Shown here piece after piece: positions 37,655 to 50,500 of a stretch of DNA of 64,000 nucleotides. Origin of the DNA: Tanytarsus gracilentus (lineage: Eukaryota; Arthropoda; Insecta; Diptera; Chironomidae). The notes below the pieces were generated by a model. That model was given only the letters and a program-made list of their open reading frames with translations, was not told the DNA's origin and made no database searches. The stretch is from NCBI GenBank assembly GCA_038502055.1, contig JAXRKN010000043.1, positions 5,084,001 to 5,148,000 on the forward strand, written 5' to 3'. The translations under genes were made by a program, and so were the position numbers. Position 1 is the stretch's first letter, and each line of letters opens with the position of its first letter.

Positions 37655-40600
37655 ATGGGAAACACGCATAGCATGAACAATTTATCCATGCTGGAACAAA
37701 AGCGCTATCAAACTGAATTCTTGAGGTATTCACAAATTCCCTACGAGAGTCAATACAATCGACCGCAAAATCCAAATCTCAATGTCAATCACCATCAATA
37801 TAATAAGTTTAAAGAGCCGCAGCAAATGCCCAATCCCGTTAAAGTGCTGCCCGATGTCAAGATTGAGCCGGCGAGGTTGCGTTCGACAAATAATGGAGCG
37901 ATACTTCAATCAGGTGGCACAATCAGCGGGAGAAAGGAGTCTGAGGTATGATTTTAATTAAATGTTATTTAAAATCTTATTAACCGTGGTGATGTAATAA
38001 ATAACCGGATCAATCTCATTACTTAAATTTCAGAGTGGACTTCATCGCTCAAAAAGTATTTCCGAAACACAAAACACTTATTTGAGCGATAATCCGAACG
38101 GCATGCCATCGTCTACGGGACCAATACCCCAGCCTCAATTCAAAATGCAAAGGGCATCGACACAATTGTCGATCAACCTCAACCATCAGCCGATGCGAGG
38201 GCATCTCAACAAAAACTTTGGCTCGAGTCATGATTTAAAAATGTTACCAGAAGTGAAAAACTTCGAGAGGAAAAATTTGGATAAAATGAGAGACTTGAAG
38301 AAAAGTCGAGCACCACCTCCACCCAATTCTTCGGCCGTCAATCAAAATAATAACAGTAATCGCATGAAGGTAAAATATTTTAATTTAAAAACGTTTGAAA
38401 AATGTCTACGTGAGTCATTATTTGTACCTTATGGAATTTTTCAGCTTTTACTTTTAAATTTGAAAAACTATTAACATGTAAATTTTTTAGATGTCGCCGC
38501 CATCATCGTCATCATCGACTGACCAAGCGCCCACGAAAGTGAAAGGAAAAGCTCAAAGACTATTTGGCGATACGATTACTAAAAATTTAACTCCAAATCG
38601 AGCACCGGCCCAGCAACCATTCACACCGACGCATCCAATCAAATCGAAAGAGTCCGTCATCGGTAAAAGTGCCGTCTCTAAACTAGTTCCTCCACCCGTT
38701 GCTAACACAGCTGTTAATAACTCGCCAGCCGCGCGACCATCGCGAATTAATCCAATTTCTTATCTCAGACGGGAGCAGACGTTCGACATGACTCTAACGC
38801 AAACACAAAATGCGGAGAAATTTATGCCAAAATTTTCACCTCAATTTCAGCGTAAAACAACCATGATGAATCTTCCTCGAATAGAGGTCGTTCAAACAAC
38901 GAAGACATCAGACGTTCGACAGATGACCACACAAGAACGGTATAGAGCGAATTTGGCGAACCGTAATGCCACCTTTCAGTCTGAACTTTCAAGTGCCACG
39001 AAGCAACGAACAACCATCACAGCTGCGAAAATAAAACCGACCGAGAGTAATGAGAAAATGAAAACATTCGCTATGAAGAAGCAAGCTGCGCCGACACCAG
39101 TCAACAATCATTCTGATAAGACAATTGAGAAGCCATGCGTTGAAGCGAAAAAATCGTCCGATAATAGTGCCATTTCCAATCCAACCATGTCGACATCATC
39201 GTCGTTTCGATATTCGAAAGCGAAGCAGCAATCAACCATGCCATATGAAATGAGTGCGACACCAATCTCAAAAGAACCTCCAGAAATTATAGGCTATACA
39301 CAGCATCCTCCGCAAGGGGCGGAAGAAGAAGATCGTACGACATCGCGAGAATCAATTATTAAAGAGAACTCCACGCATCAACAGCAGTTTAATAACAGCA
39401 CAAATAATTTCTATTACGGCATGCAGGAAGCGAGTGTCGACACAGATGATGAGATTGAAATTGAGCCCAATCATGCGCAAATGGATGCCATTAATAAGTT
39501 TGCCGAAGACATCTTTAAAATGAGCGGTTCAAAGAACAATGGTAGGATTTTTTTTACACCATCCCTTGAAATTTTTAATGGAATCGACATTTACAATATT
39601 TACTTTAAAATTATTTTTAGCTTACTCGGAATCCATTATTTCCGACACTATCGACGTTGATTCGGATGGACTGGACATCACCATTAATCTTCGTCCAACT
39701 TTGCCCCGAAGACAACTTCAAATTCCTCGCTTTTCTCCACTTGCCGCATGGAAGTCATTAGCGGTTGAAGCTAATTTGAGTGACTCAAAAAATAGCGGTC
39801 GAGTGTTGAGTGCAAGCATGCTTCAACTTCACACAGACGATGCGAAACATGAAACAAAAATTGAGCGAATTTATCGTGAGCCATCGTTTCATATGCAAAT
39901 GGATAATAAGAGCGGAGATAGCGGCATATCGGCCGATAAAGAAATTGTTGGCAATTCACCAGATAGCGCTCAAATGCCACAAGCTTATCTCGTTTCGTCA
40001 TGGACACCGCAACAAGACCTCGAAGAGGACGAAGAGTCAGTAGAAGGAAAAGAAAGTTTTCAGCCCATCGAAGCAGACAAAAGTCAATCATTTGCGACAA
40101 CCAGCAATGGTCATATGTTTAGTTTATCGCTGCCCCGTGACCACAGCACTGAATTGCCACAAAATAATTTTTATAGTCTCCAAAAGTTTCGCAAATCCGT
40201 TGCTGAAGTTTTTGGTTCTGTTACCACCAACGTAAACGAGGAAAAAAACAAAGTTCAAATTCACAATTATGGTGTCGATAGTAATTGGCTATTGGGCTCA
40301 CAGCCCAACTCAATTGACGAGCTATCGACGCGAAAGGAAATCGACCGAAGTCAAATAATTTCACAAATGACAAGCGGTAAGCACGTGATGTATTTGCCTA
40401 CAAATATGGATAAAAATTACGATGAAAAACCGCAAAAGTTTGAGTCAACGATCTGCATAACGGCCGCTAGCAATAGCTATGATATTGATCGTGATGAGGT
40501 TTTAATACGTCAACATTCATATGAAAATGAAAAGAATCAATCGCCGACAAAAAGTCATAAATTTAAATTTCAAAGCACAATAAGAAAAATTGAGCGAAAG

Positions 40601-41000
40601 AAGATGGCTGAAAAATTATCGAAAGAGGCGGAAGAGAAGGAAATGCAGAGACTTTTCGAATCGGAAGCAATGCAGCGAGTTGAGGAGGAATTTCAAAAGA
40701 AAAGGGCCCGCGAGAAGAGCCGAATTAGGCATCAGTTGAGAATTGCCTCGTTGGAAGCTGAGAGCTATGATTCTCAATGCAATTTGGGACTTGAAAGACT
40801 TAATAATTACAGGTAAGAATTAGCAGTTTTTAAGTGACCTTTCTAAAGATAGATTTTAACTTTTCAGAAACAACACCGACTACCGTCACAACGACGATGA
40901 TGATGATGACTCGGATGAAATTGACACCCGTACGCCATACATCAGTCGAATAATTGAGGCAAAAAGTCCGAGAATCGTTGGAAGCCAATACAAGTCGTAA
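37655..41000 (+). CDS. Large, probably N-myristoylated protein of unknown function
   Basis: Exons 37655-37945, 38034-38369, 38491-39541, 39621-40812 and 40868-41000 give 1000 aa. The start MGNTHS fits an N-myristoylation signal (Gly2, Ser6). Most of the chain is low-complexity and rich in Ser, Thr, Asn, Gln and Pro, and looks disordered. Ordered-looking islands are RFSPLAAWKSLAVE, a SGDSGISADKE phosphodegron-like stretch, SSWTPQQDLEEDEES, and near the C-terminus a basic coiled coil (about 880-935) with IERKKMAEKLSKEAEEKEMQ and EEFQKKRAREKSRIRHQLR. No catalytic domain is visible. A membrane-anchored cytoskeletal or signalling scaffold is a guess. The first exon is preceded by a probable noncoding part beginning at 37585. 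AATAAA lies at 41111-41116. Confidence 0.85.
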
Positions 41001-41110
41001 GGCAAAAATGTATGCAGATCTAGTCACATGATTAAATTTTCTGCAGTGCTAAAACTCAAAAGTTATGTTCTTGTTGATGTTGTTAATCTTATAAAATTGT
41101 TATATGAAAA

Positions 41111-41147
41111 AATAAAATTCTAATAATATTTTAAAGTTATTTTTATT
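41111..41147. terminator. Facing poly(A) signals of two convergent genes
   Basis: AATAAA on the + strand at 41111-41116 serves the myristoylated-protein gene. AATAAA on the - strand at 41147-41142 overlaps the TAA of the galactosyltransferase (TTAATAAA). Cleavage 10-30 nt past each signal would make the two 3' ends overlap or touch. Confidence 0.6.
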
Positions 41148-42430
41148 AAGTCACTGAAGCATCGGATACATTTGATGATGATGACATGCTGGCTAATGAA
41201 ATTGTCGTCGTTGTGGCTTTGTAGGCTAATAGTTGTTGCTTAATTTCATCGAAGCTCAATTTACTCGGTAGTCGACCGTCAATTAAAGAGCCATACAATC
41301 GCATGCGGTACACGAGAAAATCAATGACGTACATCTGATTGAACTTAATATAGTGAAACGAAATCACCGAGTCTGAACAGCAATCGATGCCCTGCAAATG
41401 AGAATTGACATTTGAAAATTGACTCTGCGTGTATGGTAATTAAAAATGTTTTCAAAATTCGTAAAAATGTAAATGAGTGTTGACAAAATTCTTACCTTTT
41501 TAATCTCGTAATATGTCGCGTTATCTAGCCATGACACACCGAATAAATTTCTTAAATGACCTTCGGGTGTAAACGGAAGAAATCTTGATCGATCATGACT
41601 GTCTCTCGAATCTCCTGCTAGCACTCCAACATTTGCAAGACATTTTCCCACTTCCACATCTTCATTTCCCTCCGTTCCATTCCAGCATTTATAGTCATCT
41701 GTTTTGTACGATAAAAAAATTATATGAAAACTTTAAATTTGTGAAATTTACCTTTCAAAGCCTCTTCATTGAATCTTCGCAACGCCTCACGACTCATGAC
41801 ATATGCTGAACCGCTCATGTATCCCTGGCTAACAAACGGTTTTAATTTGCATCCAAAATATATTGGATATGATGGCGAATACGCGAAGAGAAAATGTCGA
41901 AGATTCTCCACAAAAATCCATGTGTCATCATCAGCTTTTAGGAACCAATCGAAGTCATTTCCATAAAGCTCATAAATTTTTTGCAATCCTTGCTTTGTCT
42001 TTCCCCATAAAAACTGATGTTCCTCTGTCACATTGACAGTAATCACATCGAAATTATCATCACTTTTTGTTGAAATAAAAACAACTTTATTACACCGCTT
42101 TCCCCACGTATTTGCGACCGCTTCAGCTTTCGTTCGATGATTAATTGGATGTGTTAATACGAAACAAAGTACACGCACCTCTTGACTCAAGTCTATTGTT
42201 AGTGCTTGTTTTGTTGGCTGTGAAATTTCTATCATTGCTGGACGTGTCGTTTGCAATAGCAATTCATCATATTGAATAAATTTCATGATGATTAAAGTCA
42301 TTAAAATGCCAGAAATTGTGCCGAGGATGTAGGAAAAAATTCCCATAGTTCGCTGGCTAATTTTCAAATTCCATGATTGAACTTCCTCAATGCTCCGTTT
42401 TGCAAATGATCGTTGGTAAATTGGCATCAT
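41146..42430 (-). CDS. C1GalT: Core 1 beta-1,3-galactosyltransferase (C1GalT, T-synthase)
   Basis: Exons 42430-41752, 41698-41496 and 41391-41146 give 375 aa. The enzyme adds galactose to GalNAc-Ser/Thr, making the core 1 O-glycan in the Golgi. It is a type II membrane protein: a short cytosolic head, then a membrane segment at about residues 30-50 (MGIFSYILGTISGILMTLII). Family motifs are VLCFVLTHPINHRTKA, VANTWGKRCNKVVFIS, the metal-binding DXD motif within WFLKADDDTWIFVENLR, GCKLKPFVSQGYMSGSAYVM and the EDVEVGKCL block. Cys residues DDYKCWN and GIDCCSD match conserved positions. Two adjacent ATGs start the frame. Drosophila has several paralogs (C1GalTA and relatives); I cannot say which one this matches. 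Confidence 0.94.
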
Positions 42431-44559
42431 TTTAATGTATCACAGACAATTGTATCACAAGCACACACACACGAACACGATTTAAATCTCCATAATACGC
42501 GGATTTAAGCTAATTACACAAATTCAATTGAGCTTCAATGATGATTTTTTTTGGACAATGAAAATTAGTTTTTATAGAGATAGAGCTTCAATTATTAGTG
42601 ACCGCTCACGCCAAATGTTCGATGAAAAATGCCAAAGAGGAAAAAGTTTATTATGTTTTTTCCTCACATCATCTCGACTAACTCCGCTCTTTAGCTCAAC
42701 GATGAACTTTATACACATACACATATATCCAGTTTCTCTGCAGAGAGAAAAAGCATTCGACATAAATCATTAATAATCTCTACTTGATAGGAGTGACACG
42801 GGCTCTTTAACTTTTGGGGTTAAGTTTATTATTTAATTGCAACATCAAAACTTTCCTACTCGCCGTTTATGACACACCGCGGTACCTCCTTTAATCTTTA
42901 ATGATTTTTAATATTAGATGAAATTTTTTGCTAGCAAAACGATACAAATTTAATATTTGCGGTGGCTTAAAAAGGTTATTAAGGCTCAAATTGGTCTGCA
43001 AATATTTGAAATTTGTGACAGCTTAATTATTTGATTTTAAATGGGGTGTTGCTAAAAATTATATTGCTGAATTTTAAAGTGCTTTTTCTGTTAAGTTTTT
43101 GTGATAATTATTTTGTTTTTTGAGGGGCGGGAACTCTTTTTATTTAATTTAAAAAATCTTATTATTCTTATGGATGTAATTAAAAATTATTTAAAACATA
43201 AATTCAATTACAAGTTTTTTGCCCATGGAAGTTTCAAAACTCATTAGATTAGCTGCAAAAAAAATTAAACACCTTCAATTAAAATTATTGCTTTAACCAT
43301 CACTATGAACACAGCACGAAAATCGACCCCAAGGCAAAAGAACATTTATTTGCATTTATCTTCGATCAAAAGGCAAATAGGAAGTAAATCTGACTCTTCT
43401 TCTTTTTACTCATGATACCGCTTCGTGATGCTTCAAAGGTTTTGTAAATTTTTGTCTTTAGTCGCTCTCATTTGCATAATTTTTAATTAACCTGAAAAGT
43501 TAATCGGTGAAGATCTTCGGCCATTTTTACAGTCAACATCACGGAGTGTCATCATGGGTTAAAAAAATATTTTAACCTTTTGGCCTTATCGTTGAATCGT
43601 GCCATAAAATTTCAATAAATTATTCAAGCATTGATTTGTTGTTTTTTGTATTTTGAACTTTTATTTTGTCAACAAACTGTTTTTGTGTAAAAATATTAAC
43701 ACTAAATTATTTTGGGGGTTATGGTTATGTAAATAAAAGAAATCCGCCAATGAAGTTCAAAATGACTTCCTTAAAATTCAAAATTCTCACGCTATTAATA
43801 AACGAGACAACAACGAGGTATAAAATTTTCGACATCATTCAAATTTGATTGATTTTTTTGCGCATTCATCTTCTTCTCGCTATAGTGATGAGCTTTTGTA
43901 TTTTGAACTTTTATTTTGTCGACAAACTGTTTTTGTGTAAAAATATTAACACTAAATTATTTTGGGGGTTATGGTTATGTAAATAAAAGGAATCCGCCAA
44001 TGAAGTTCAAAATGACTTCCTTAAAATTCAAAATTCTCACGCTATTAATAAACGAGGTATAAAATTTTCGACATCATTCAAATTTGATTGATTTTTATGT
44101 GCATTCATCTTCTTCTCGCTATAGTGATGAGCTGAAAATAAATTTGCATAGAGATATTTTTCTTTATTGCGACACAAGACAAAACGATACGTATAAGTGT
44201 GACCATCAACTGCTCCCATACGTGTGCTACAATAATTTTTGTCGCAGCACGTTGAATCTCATGCTAAGCACACGAGAGTTATGTAAATGAATTTTAACAT
44301 AAAATGAGCTTCTTTAATTTGATAGACGAAAACAATAAATTTTACAGTTTTTTAGTGATGTAATGCTTTCTTCTGGAATTTTAACGAAGATGATTGTTTA
44401 AACAAAACTTGATTCATAAATAATTTTTTTTTATTTCTGTCTCTCTTATAAAAGTAATAAATTATAAAATTTAACAAACTGTCATAAATAAAAATTTGAT
44501 AACTTCAATTTCGTGTGTTGTAAATTATAGTACTTATTTCCTTTGGCTGATTGCATGTA
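42431..44559. other. Intergenic region with a recent tandem duplication
   Basis: Upstream flank of C1GalT (-) and downstream flank of calpain C (-). AT-rich. Apart from the direct duplication at 43644-44133, I see no gene. Short open frames in the repeats do not resemble proteins I know. Confidence 0.5.
43644..44133. repeat. Direct tandem duplication, 250 bp unit
   Basis: Unit 1 is 43644-43893 and unit 2 is 43894-44133. They differ by four substitutions and one 11 bp deletion in unit 2 (the acaacaacgag block near 43807). Both units end in CTCGCTATAGTGATGAGCT. The near-identity indicates a recent duplication or an assembly duplication. Confidence 0.93.
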
Positions 44560-47500
44560 TCAAGAATAAATTGTCATTAGGATCATCTGAGAAGAAAATA
44601 ATTGTTATTATTATAAGTTCGCGGGTGCTGCAAAATAGTTTAAATATACCTCTTCAAGTGTTAATGGATTTGACTTTGATTTTGACTCAAGACTGTGGAA
44701 TCGCTCTGTAATAAAAAAAATTTAATAATTTTGCTAATTATTTGTAATAAAATCTCACCCTGTGCCAAATGGATTCGAATTAGTGCCAAAATGTAACCTT
44801 CTAAGGTAATTGAGCGACTCCTTGTAAATCTGCCTGCGATTGCCTCAATAATTTTATTAGATGCTGTCACACCCGCCGTCCATAAAAGACCTCTCAGTGC
44901 ATATGAAGAAATTTTAGACGCCCAAACGCCTCGACTTAGCGTTCCACTCGTCGACATGCTCGGTCCGCACCTCTTAAATGATGTCTTCCAGAAACTTAAT
45001 AAATTCACTAAAGTTGGAACTTGATCAATTAAAACTCGACCGCTTAGATCGGGATCTTTTAAGGCTAAAAGTCCCCGACAAAGATCGAGTGAGGGACCAC
45101 AGACACTTCCGAATCCAGGCAGACTGCAACTTCCAGTGCTATTATTTTTGAGCAATGATTGTAGCTGTGTGGCATCAATCTCGGCTGGATACTTCATCTT
45201 CAATTTGTACAGCAATTTCTTGAAAGAAAGCATAAATTTAATTAAAGCACAAAAATCTGATTTATCTTCTTACGGCATCTTGCAATCGATCTTCGGGGAA
45301 ATCGATGCCAGCATTCGGAATGATCATGTTATCTTCATTGACCTCCCACACATCGGCATGTTGATCGGCAAAGATTCGCAGTAAAAATTTGCCTTCGCGA
45401 TGCTGTTGCGTGTGGGGCAAGACTACAAAATCGCCGGGTGGTAGGGCAAAGAATGTGGCAATTTCTCTTATTCGCGTTAATGGAGCCACGTCCAGCGGAT
45501 CATTTTCACTGACAAATTGTGATGTAAGCCGTGGCATATTGTGAGGGATTTGATAAATTGTAAAACCAATTTCACTCTCCTCCTCATTTCTCGACCGATA
45601 GCATTCGTAGCTTTGAGCGACAGCTACGACAATGTGGGCTTTCTCGTGATGACCCGATGGAACTCTAATGCGAAACTGAGGATTAGTCGCTGTCGTATCG
45701 AGACACTTATGAGGACCACCAGCATTGTAGCCGTTTCGCCACTGACGCATTGCTTGGGCCGCTCTCCACGGTGCTCGCGTGTGAAGAGCTGTCTCAAATG
45801 CCCAATCTTCAGGTCCAATGTGAGCCAACCAAACGACCACAAATCGTGATAGAAAATCTTGAACTGACATCCAAAATTCACCGTCTTCTTGAGTTCTCGA
45901 AGCTAAAAGCTCTCGATCACGTTCACTGAGTGCATTCCATTCCCAACTTCTTTCTGACCACATGCCACCCCACATGCCACCGTAATCACTCCCAGCCCAT
46001 GGACTTTGCAGTCTCACTAGATTTGTGTCATGTGAACTTCCTGAACTCTGTGATGCAGCACTCGATGTATTCGTACGAACTCGTGCCAGGCCAGTAATTG
46101 AGTAAGGATGATCGGTTAACAATCCAAAACGGCGCCTTCGACTTGTTCCTTTTTCCTAGAAATAAATTCAGAAATTAATAAGAAAATTAATTTCATAAAA
46201 TTCGCAAAACTAACCGAGTCACTTATGGCAACTAATAAAGTGGAACGGGGGACACTTCCCGACAGCAGAGGCAATGATGGTTGAACTGATTGAACGACAG
46301 CGCCACATAAATCTTGAATCGCTCTACCTACAGTGCCATACTTTAAAAAGCCATAACCGCCATAAAGTCTAAAATTTTTTTATATTTTGATAAATCACCA
46401 TAAAAAGCATTTTTTTGTTGCTCAAAAGTGTTACTCACTTAGCATATGCCTTCTCTAAAAGCGCCAACCAAAAAACATCATGTTGCGAGCTATGTAGATA
46501 AGCTGGCCGATCACCTCGCATTGGCAGTCTATCATCAATTCTCACCTATGATAACAAGAGTTATCGCGATAAATTACAAAATGACTTAATAACTTGGAGA
46601 AGAAAATTGATTTTTTGTATGTTCATCTTTTCTCACCTCCATCCATCTCCCATACTGCCAAAATCGAAATCTGAAATAGTTTATCAAAGAGTTGTTGATC
46701 GTTAGTTTCATTTATCATGTTTTTAATGAGTTTTAGTGAGTTATTTAAGCAACAAGGCGGAGAATTTTTTGATGTCAAGAGAAAATTCAGAGTGATTCTG
46801 AATGAGCTTAGAAAGTTCGTTAAAAATATATTAGCAAATATTCATGGGAATTATTCGAATAATTGAAAGGGGTTAAGTTGAAGTTTGTAACATAAAATTT
46901 ATTTTTGGAACGTTAAAAGCTTGGCTTACTTTTCTGGATTTGAAATATTAAATTTAAAAATTCCTGAGATTTTTTGACATAATTTTCGGACAAACCCACA
47001 ATTTGTAATTTTTTTTTTGCTTATTGAATTTACTTGTTCAAATAAGAGAACCAACAAGGAATGACTGGCACAAGCAAGACTTGAATGAAGAGAATTTAAA
47101 TGAGAAATGAAAAAGAACTAAACGGAAATTGATAAAAATCAGAAAATTGTTCCGTTGTTAGAAAACAAATTTCTCAGCATGTCTACTTTGTAGGATGGCA
47201 AGAGAGATGAGATAAAAGAGAAAGAACGAAATTAGTTCTGACAATTAATTAACAATGGCGAAGTGATTAATGCTCCCATTCACGAAAGCTCAACGCTCTA
47301 GATTCTTGTGGCGATGATGATTTTTCTCAACAAGAGCACATGCCAGCATGCTATTGTCGAATCAGTAAATTAATATCCATAAAAGGAGCAAACTAATAAC
47401 AACCGTAGCGTAATTGAAGGTGATAAATTGTTTTTAGTCATACTGTACCTAAACATTCCGGTGTATGAGCCCGAGTCGAAGTTTTGCTCCGGTGGTACGA

Positions 47501-50500
47501 CACGCTGTAAAAGTCGTGGCATTTGACTTAAGGCACCTATTGCGGCTAATAGATTCGTATCTCCTTTACAAGATGGTTCAGGAAGTTCTCGTGTCGATAA
47601 AATGCTCGATGAGGGATCCAGTCGAAATAATGGACTCGCACATATTTCCTAAAGATACACGAAGGTGTACAAAACTCAATCAATTTCTCATTATATAAAA
47701 TGCAAATAGCAAATTAACATCGCAAAATCCTATCATTATCTCTCTTTTTATGGGCCCGCTCTCGTTTTATTCTTTATTCTTTCCACACCAATCTGTGCGC
47801 GCGCGGGATTATTATGAATGTCATGAATGAATTACACGGAAAAGAGCAAATCTCGCGCTAATTGATCAGAAGCATCCATATATGAGGGAGATGTGTGAAG
47901 ACCGCGAAATAATAATTCGAGTATAAAATTTTATATTCGCGATTCAGATTCATTTGTGGTTTTAACCGCGCCGCCGCACATAGTTGCTCATAATTTTCCA
48001 TCTTACCTTCTTCTTTTTTTTACAATTCAGTAAATTAAATTTTAATGGTTTTCATGGTAACCGCATGTGATAATCGAAATAGAATATGACCATAGCTTGA
48101 AATTGCTCAACAATTAATCCTTGACCTCAAGTAAGTTTATGAATATGTGTAGCGTTACAGTTGCACACCCATATACATAAATAATTCAATTTTAATTAAT
48201 CGCCATCGGAAGATCATTAACGTCAATGCGTTTTCCTGTGTGTGACTCTTTTCCATGGCGCATAAAGAAGAAAAAATTAGAAAATCAATTTGAACACTTT
48301 CACACTTCGAATGGCACTTTTCACTTTCTTATCACGCATTGAAGTCTCTTGTTTTTTTTCTCGAACGCTAATCTCACATTGCTCTCTTAAAAGTTCAATA
48401 GCAGATGGATTAGTTCGAAAGCTGTACTTAAATCAATTAACGGATATTTATTTCCCGGTACGTGCCGCCGGCTGAGGGAAAGTCTTTCGAGTAATTTTTT
48501 TTGCCCGTGATGAAACAAAAAAATCTTTAAGTGACCTCGCATGAAAGCAATAGAGAGCGACATGTGGGCTTAATTTAGAGTAAAACCTCTAAAAATGGTG
48601 AGCTTTATGAGTTGTGCATTAAATGAAAGAGCGATTAATTATTAATCTCTTTGAAAATAATTTTAAATTTTTACGTTTTTTTAAAATATAAAATTTTATC
48701 ATTTTTAAAAATAATAATAGATGAAACCAAGATTTGAACTCTTTAACCCAGAATAATACAATCTAAGTGAAAATTTCCATAATATACAATTGCAGCAGTC
48801 ATTAAAAAAAATTACAAAATCACGATCGTCATTATGCGATAATTATTTTGGAAAGAGGTGAAAACTTACATGCGGTCGCATCCAAACAATGTTTTTCTTC
48901 TTCGTGAGCGTTCGAGGTGTGGGCTGAAAATCAACGTCTTCATACAATCCATTCGTGTTGCTGCTTGCACCTCTCGATAGAAATCCATTACTTCTTCCGT
49001 GCATCGATGGGCTACTCGACGATAGATTCATTCCGCCAACATCGGCCGAGTGTGGGCGTGAGATTGTTGATATTTGATCAAATGATGCTTGAAGGCACGG
49101 ATTTGTATAGCCATTATTATTTGGTTGGTATTGACAAATGCTGTTACGATATTTAAGAGCACCATCTATAAGATTTTTTATGAGGGAGGTAAGCAGAAGA
49201 TGAGAAGTTAGTTTTTTTATGACTTTATGAACAAGAAGAGCTTTTTTAAGTAATTGCTTCATTCACATTTTCGCTCAGCGTCTCTTCCTCCTCCTCTTCG
49301 AATGCTAAATTTACTTAAAACGCTTCGAGCATGAAAGTCAAATTAAGAAGTCGGAAATAATTTGTAAAAATTAAGAGCATCTTAAAAATATCATTTGGTA
49401 ATTAAAAATTCAACGAGCTAGTAAATTTTTTTACGATCTTCCGAGCTCTTAATATGCATGTGATAAATTAAAATTATGATTGAAAGCACGTGAAAAATTT
49501 CAACTTATTTTTAGACAATTATTTGCCAAAATTTAATGAAGCATTTACAATTCACCGACTTTTGAGCCGTCTTAATATTTGCAATTATAGAACCGTTTTG
49601 CTTCATTGATTTTTAAGAACCATCATCATCAACATACACACGTAGTAACGCCGCGGTGAGTGACTCTATCGCTCTTCGTATAATGAAGTATGAATTTCCG
49701 TTAGTTCCCATGAACCTGACCCAATTCGCATTAATGCATTTTTTCACTTATTGTGTTCGTGCCTCTGGTAAAATTTCTATTCTTTCATTTTCCATCACCA
49801 CCGCCGTCGATGATGACGGGTGATGATGATGCATACTCATATTGCCTATATAATCTACATAATACCTTTCTTAACCACCTATCTATTGTTATTAACGATT
49901 GTCTTAAGTCAGCGAGCAAAAAAAAAATAAGAAAGATTTTCTTCTTTTTCATTCTCTCACGACAATCAAAACACTTAAAAGCCTTTTGTCTGTCATGTCA
50001 CACACTTGGATGCTGCTCGCTGGTCAATTCATGAAAAAAATGCTCAAACAATGAAGGAAAATATTTTTTGAATTAAGACAGAAGAATGAGCTGCATGTTT
50101 ATTTTGATTATTAGATGGAATTTTTCTTTATTCGGTGATTGCTTGGAATTTCTGTTTCGTCATTCAATCTCAAGCCAAATCTTCGTCGCCGTAGTCTTCA
50201 AATTATTTCTTTCATTTTCTCGCTGTTGTTTTGTCGATTCGCGCTTAATTTTTTTATTATGTTTTTTCACCTGCAAAATCATTTGTTAGCTGACGACAAC
50301 AGCTTAGGAAATAATGAGAGACATAATGAAAAATGAAAAGAGTTGTAAGCATAGATAACGGTACGAATAAAACGTGCTGATTGAAATTTTAAGCAATTCT
50401 CTTTTATGCGCTTGATTGACATAATTTTTACGCTTTGATGAGAATTTTTTCACACGATGTGTGTATTATGATTTCATAACTTGAGCTTGAGATTTTTTTT

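Noticed and set aside
43666..44290. Small open frames in the tandem duplication
   Set aside because: The 11 bp deletion and substitutions between units ignore codon phase, and the peptides resemble nothing known.
44613..44649. Read-through end of calpain C (LEEVYLNYFAAPANL, then stop)
   Set aside because: A GTATAT donor after LEE and an acceptor at 44587 give MILMTIYS, the typical calpain C-terminus, in phase 0.
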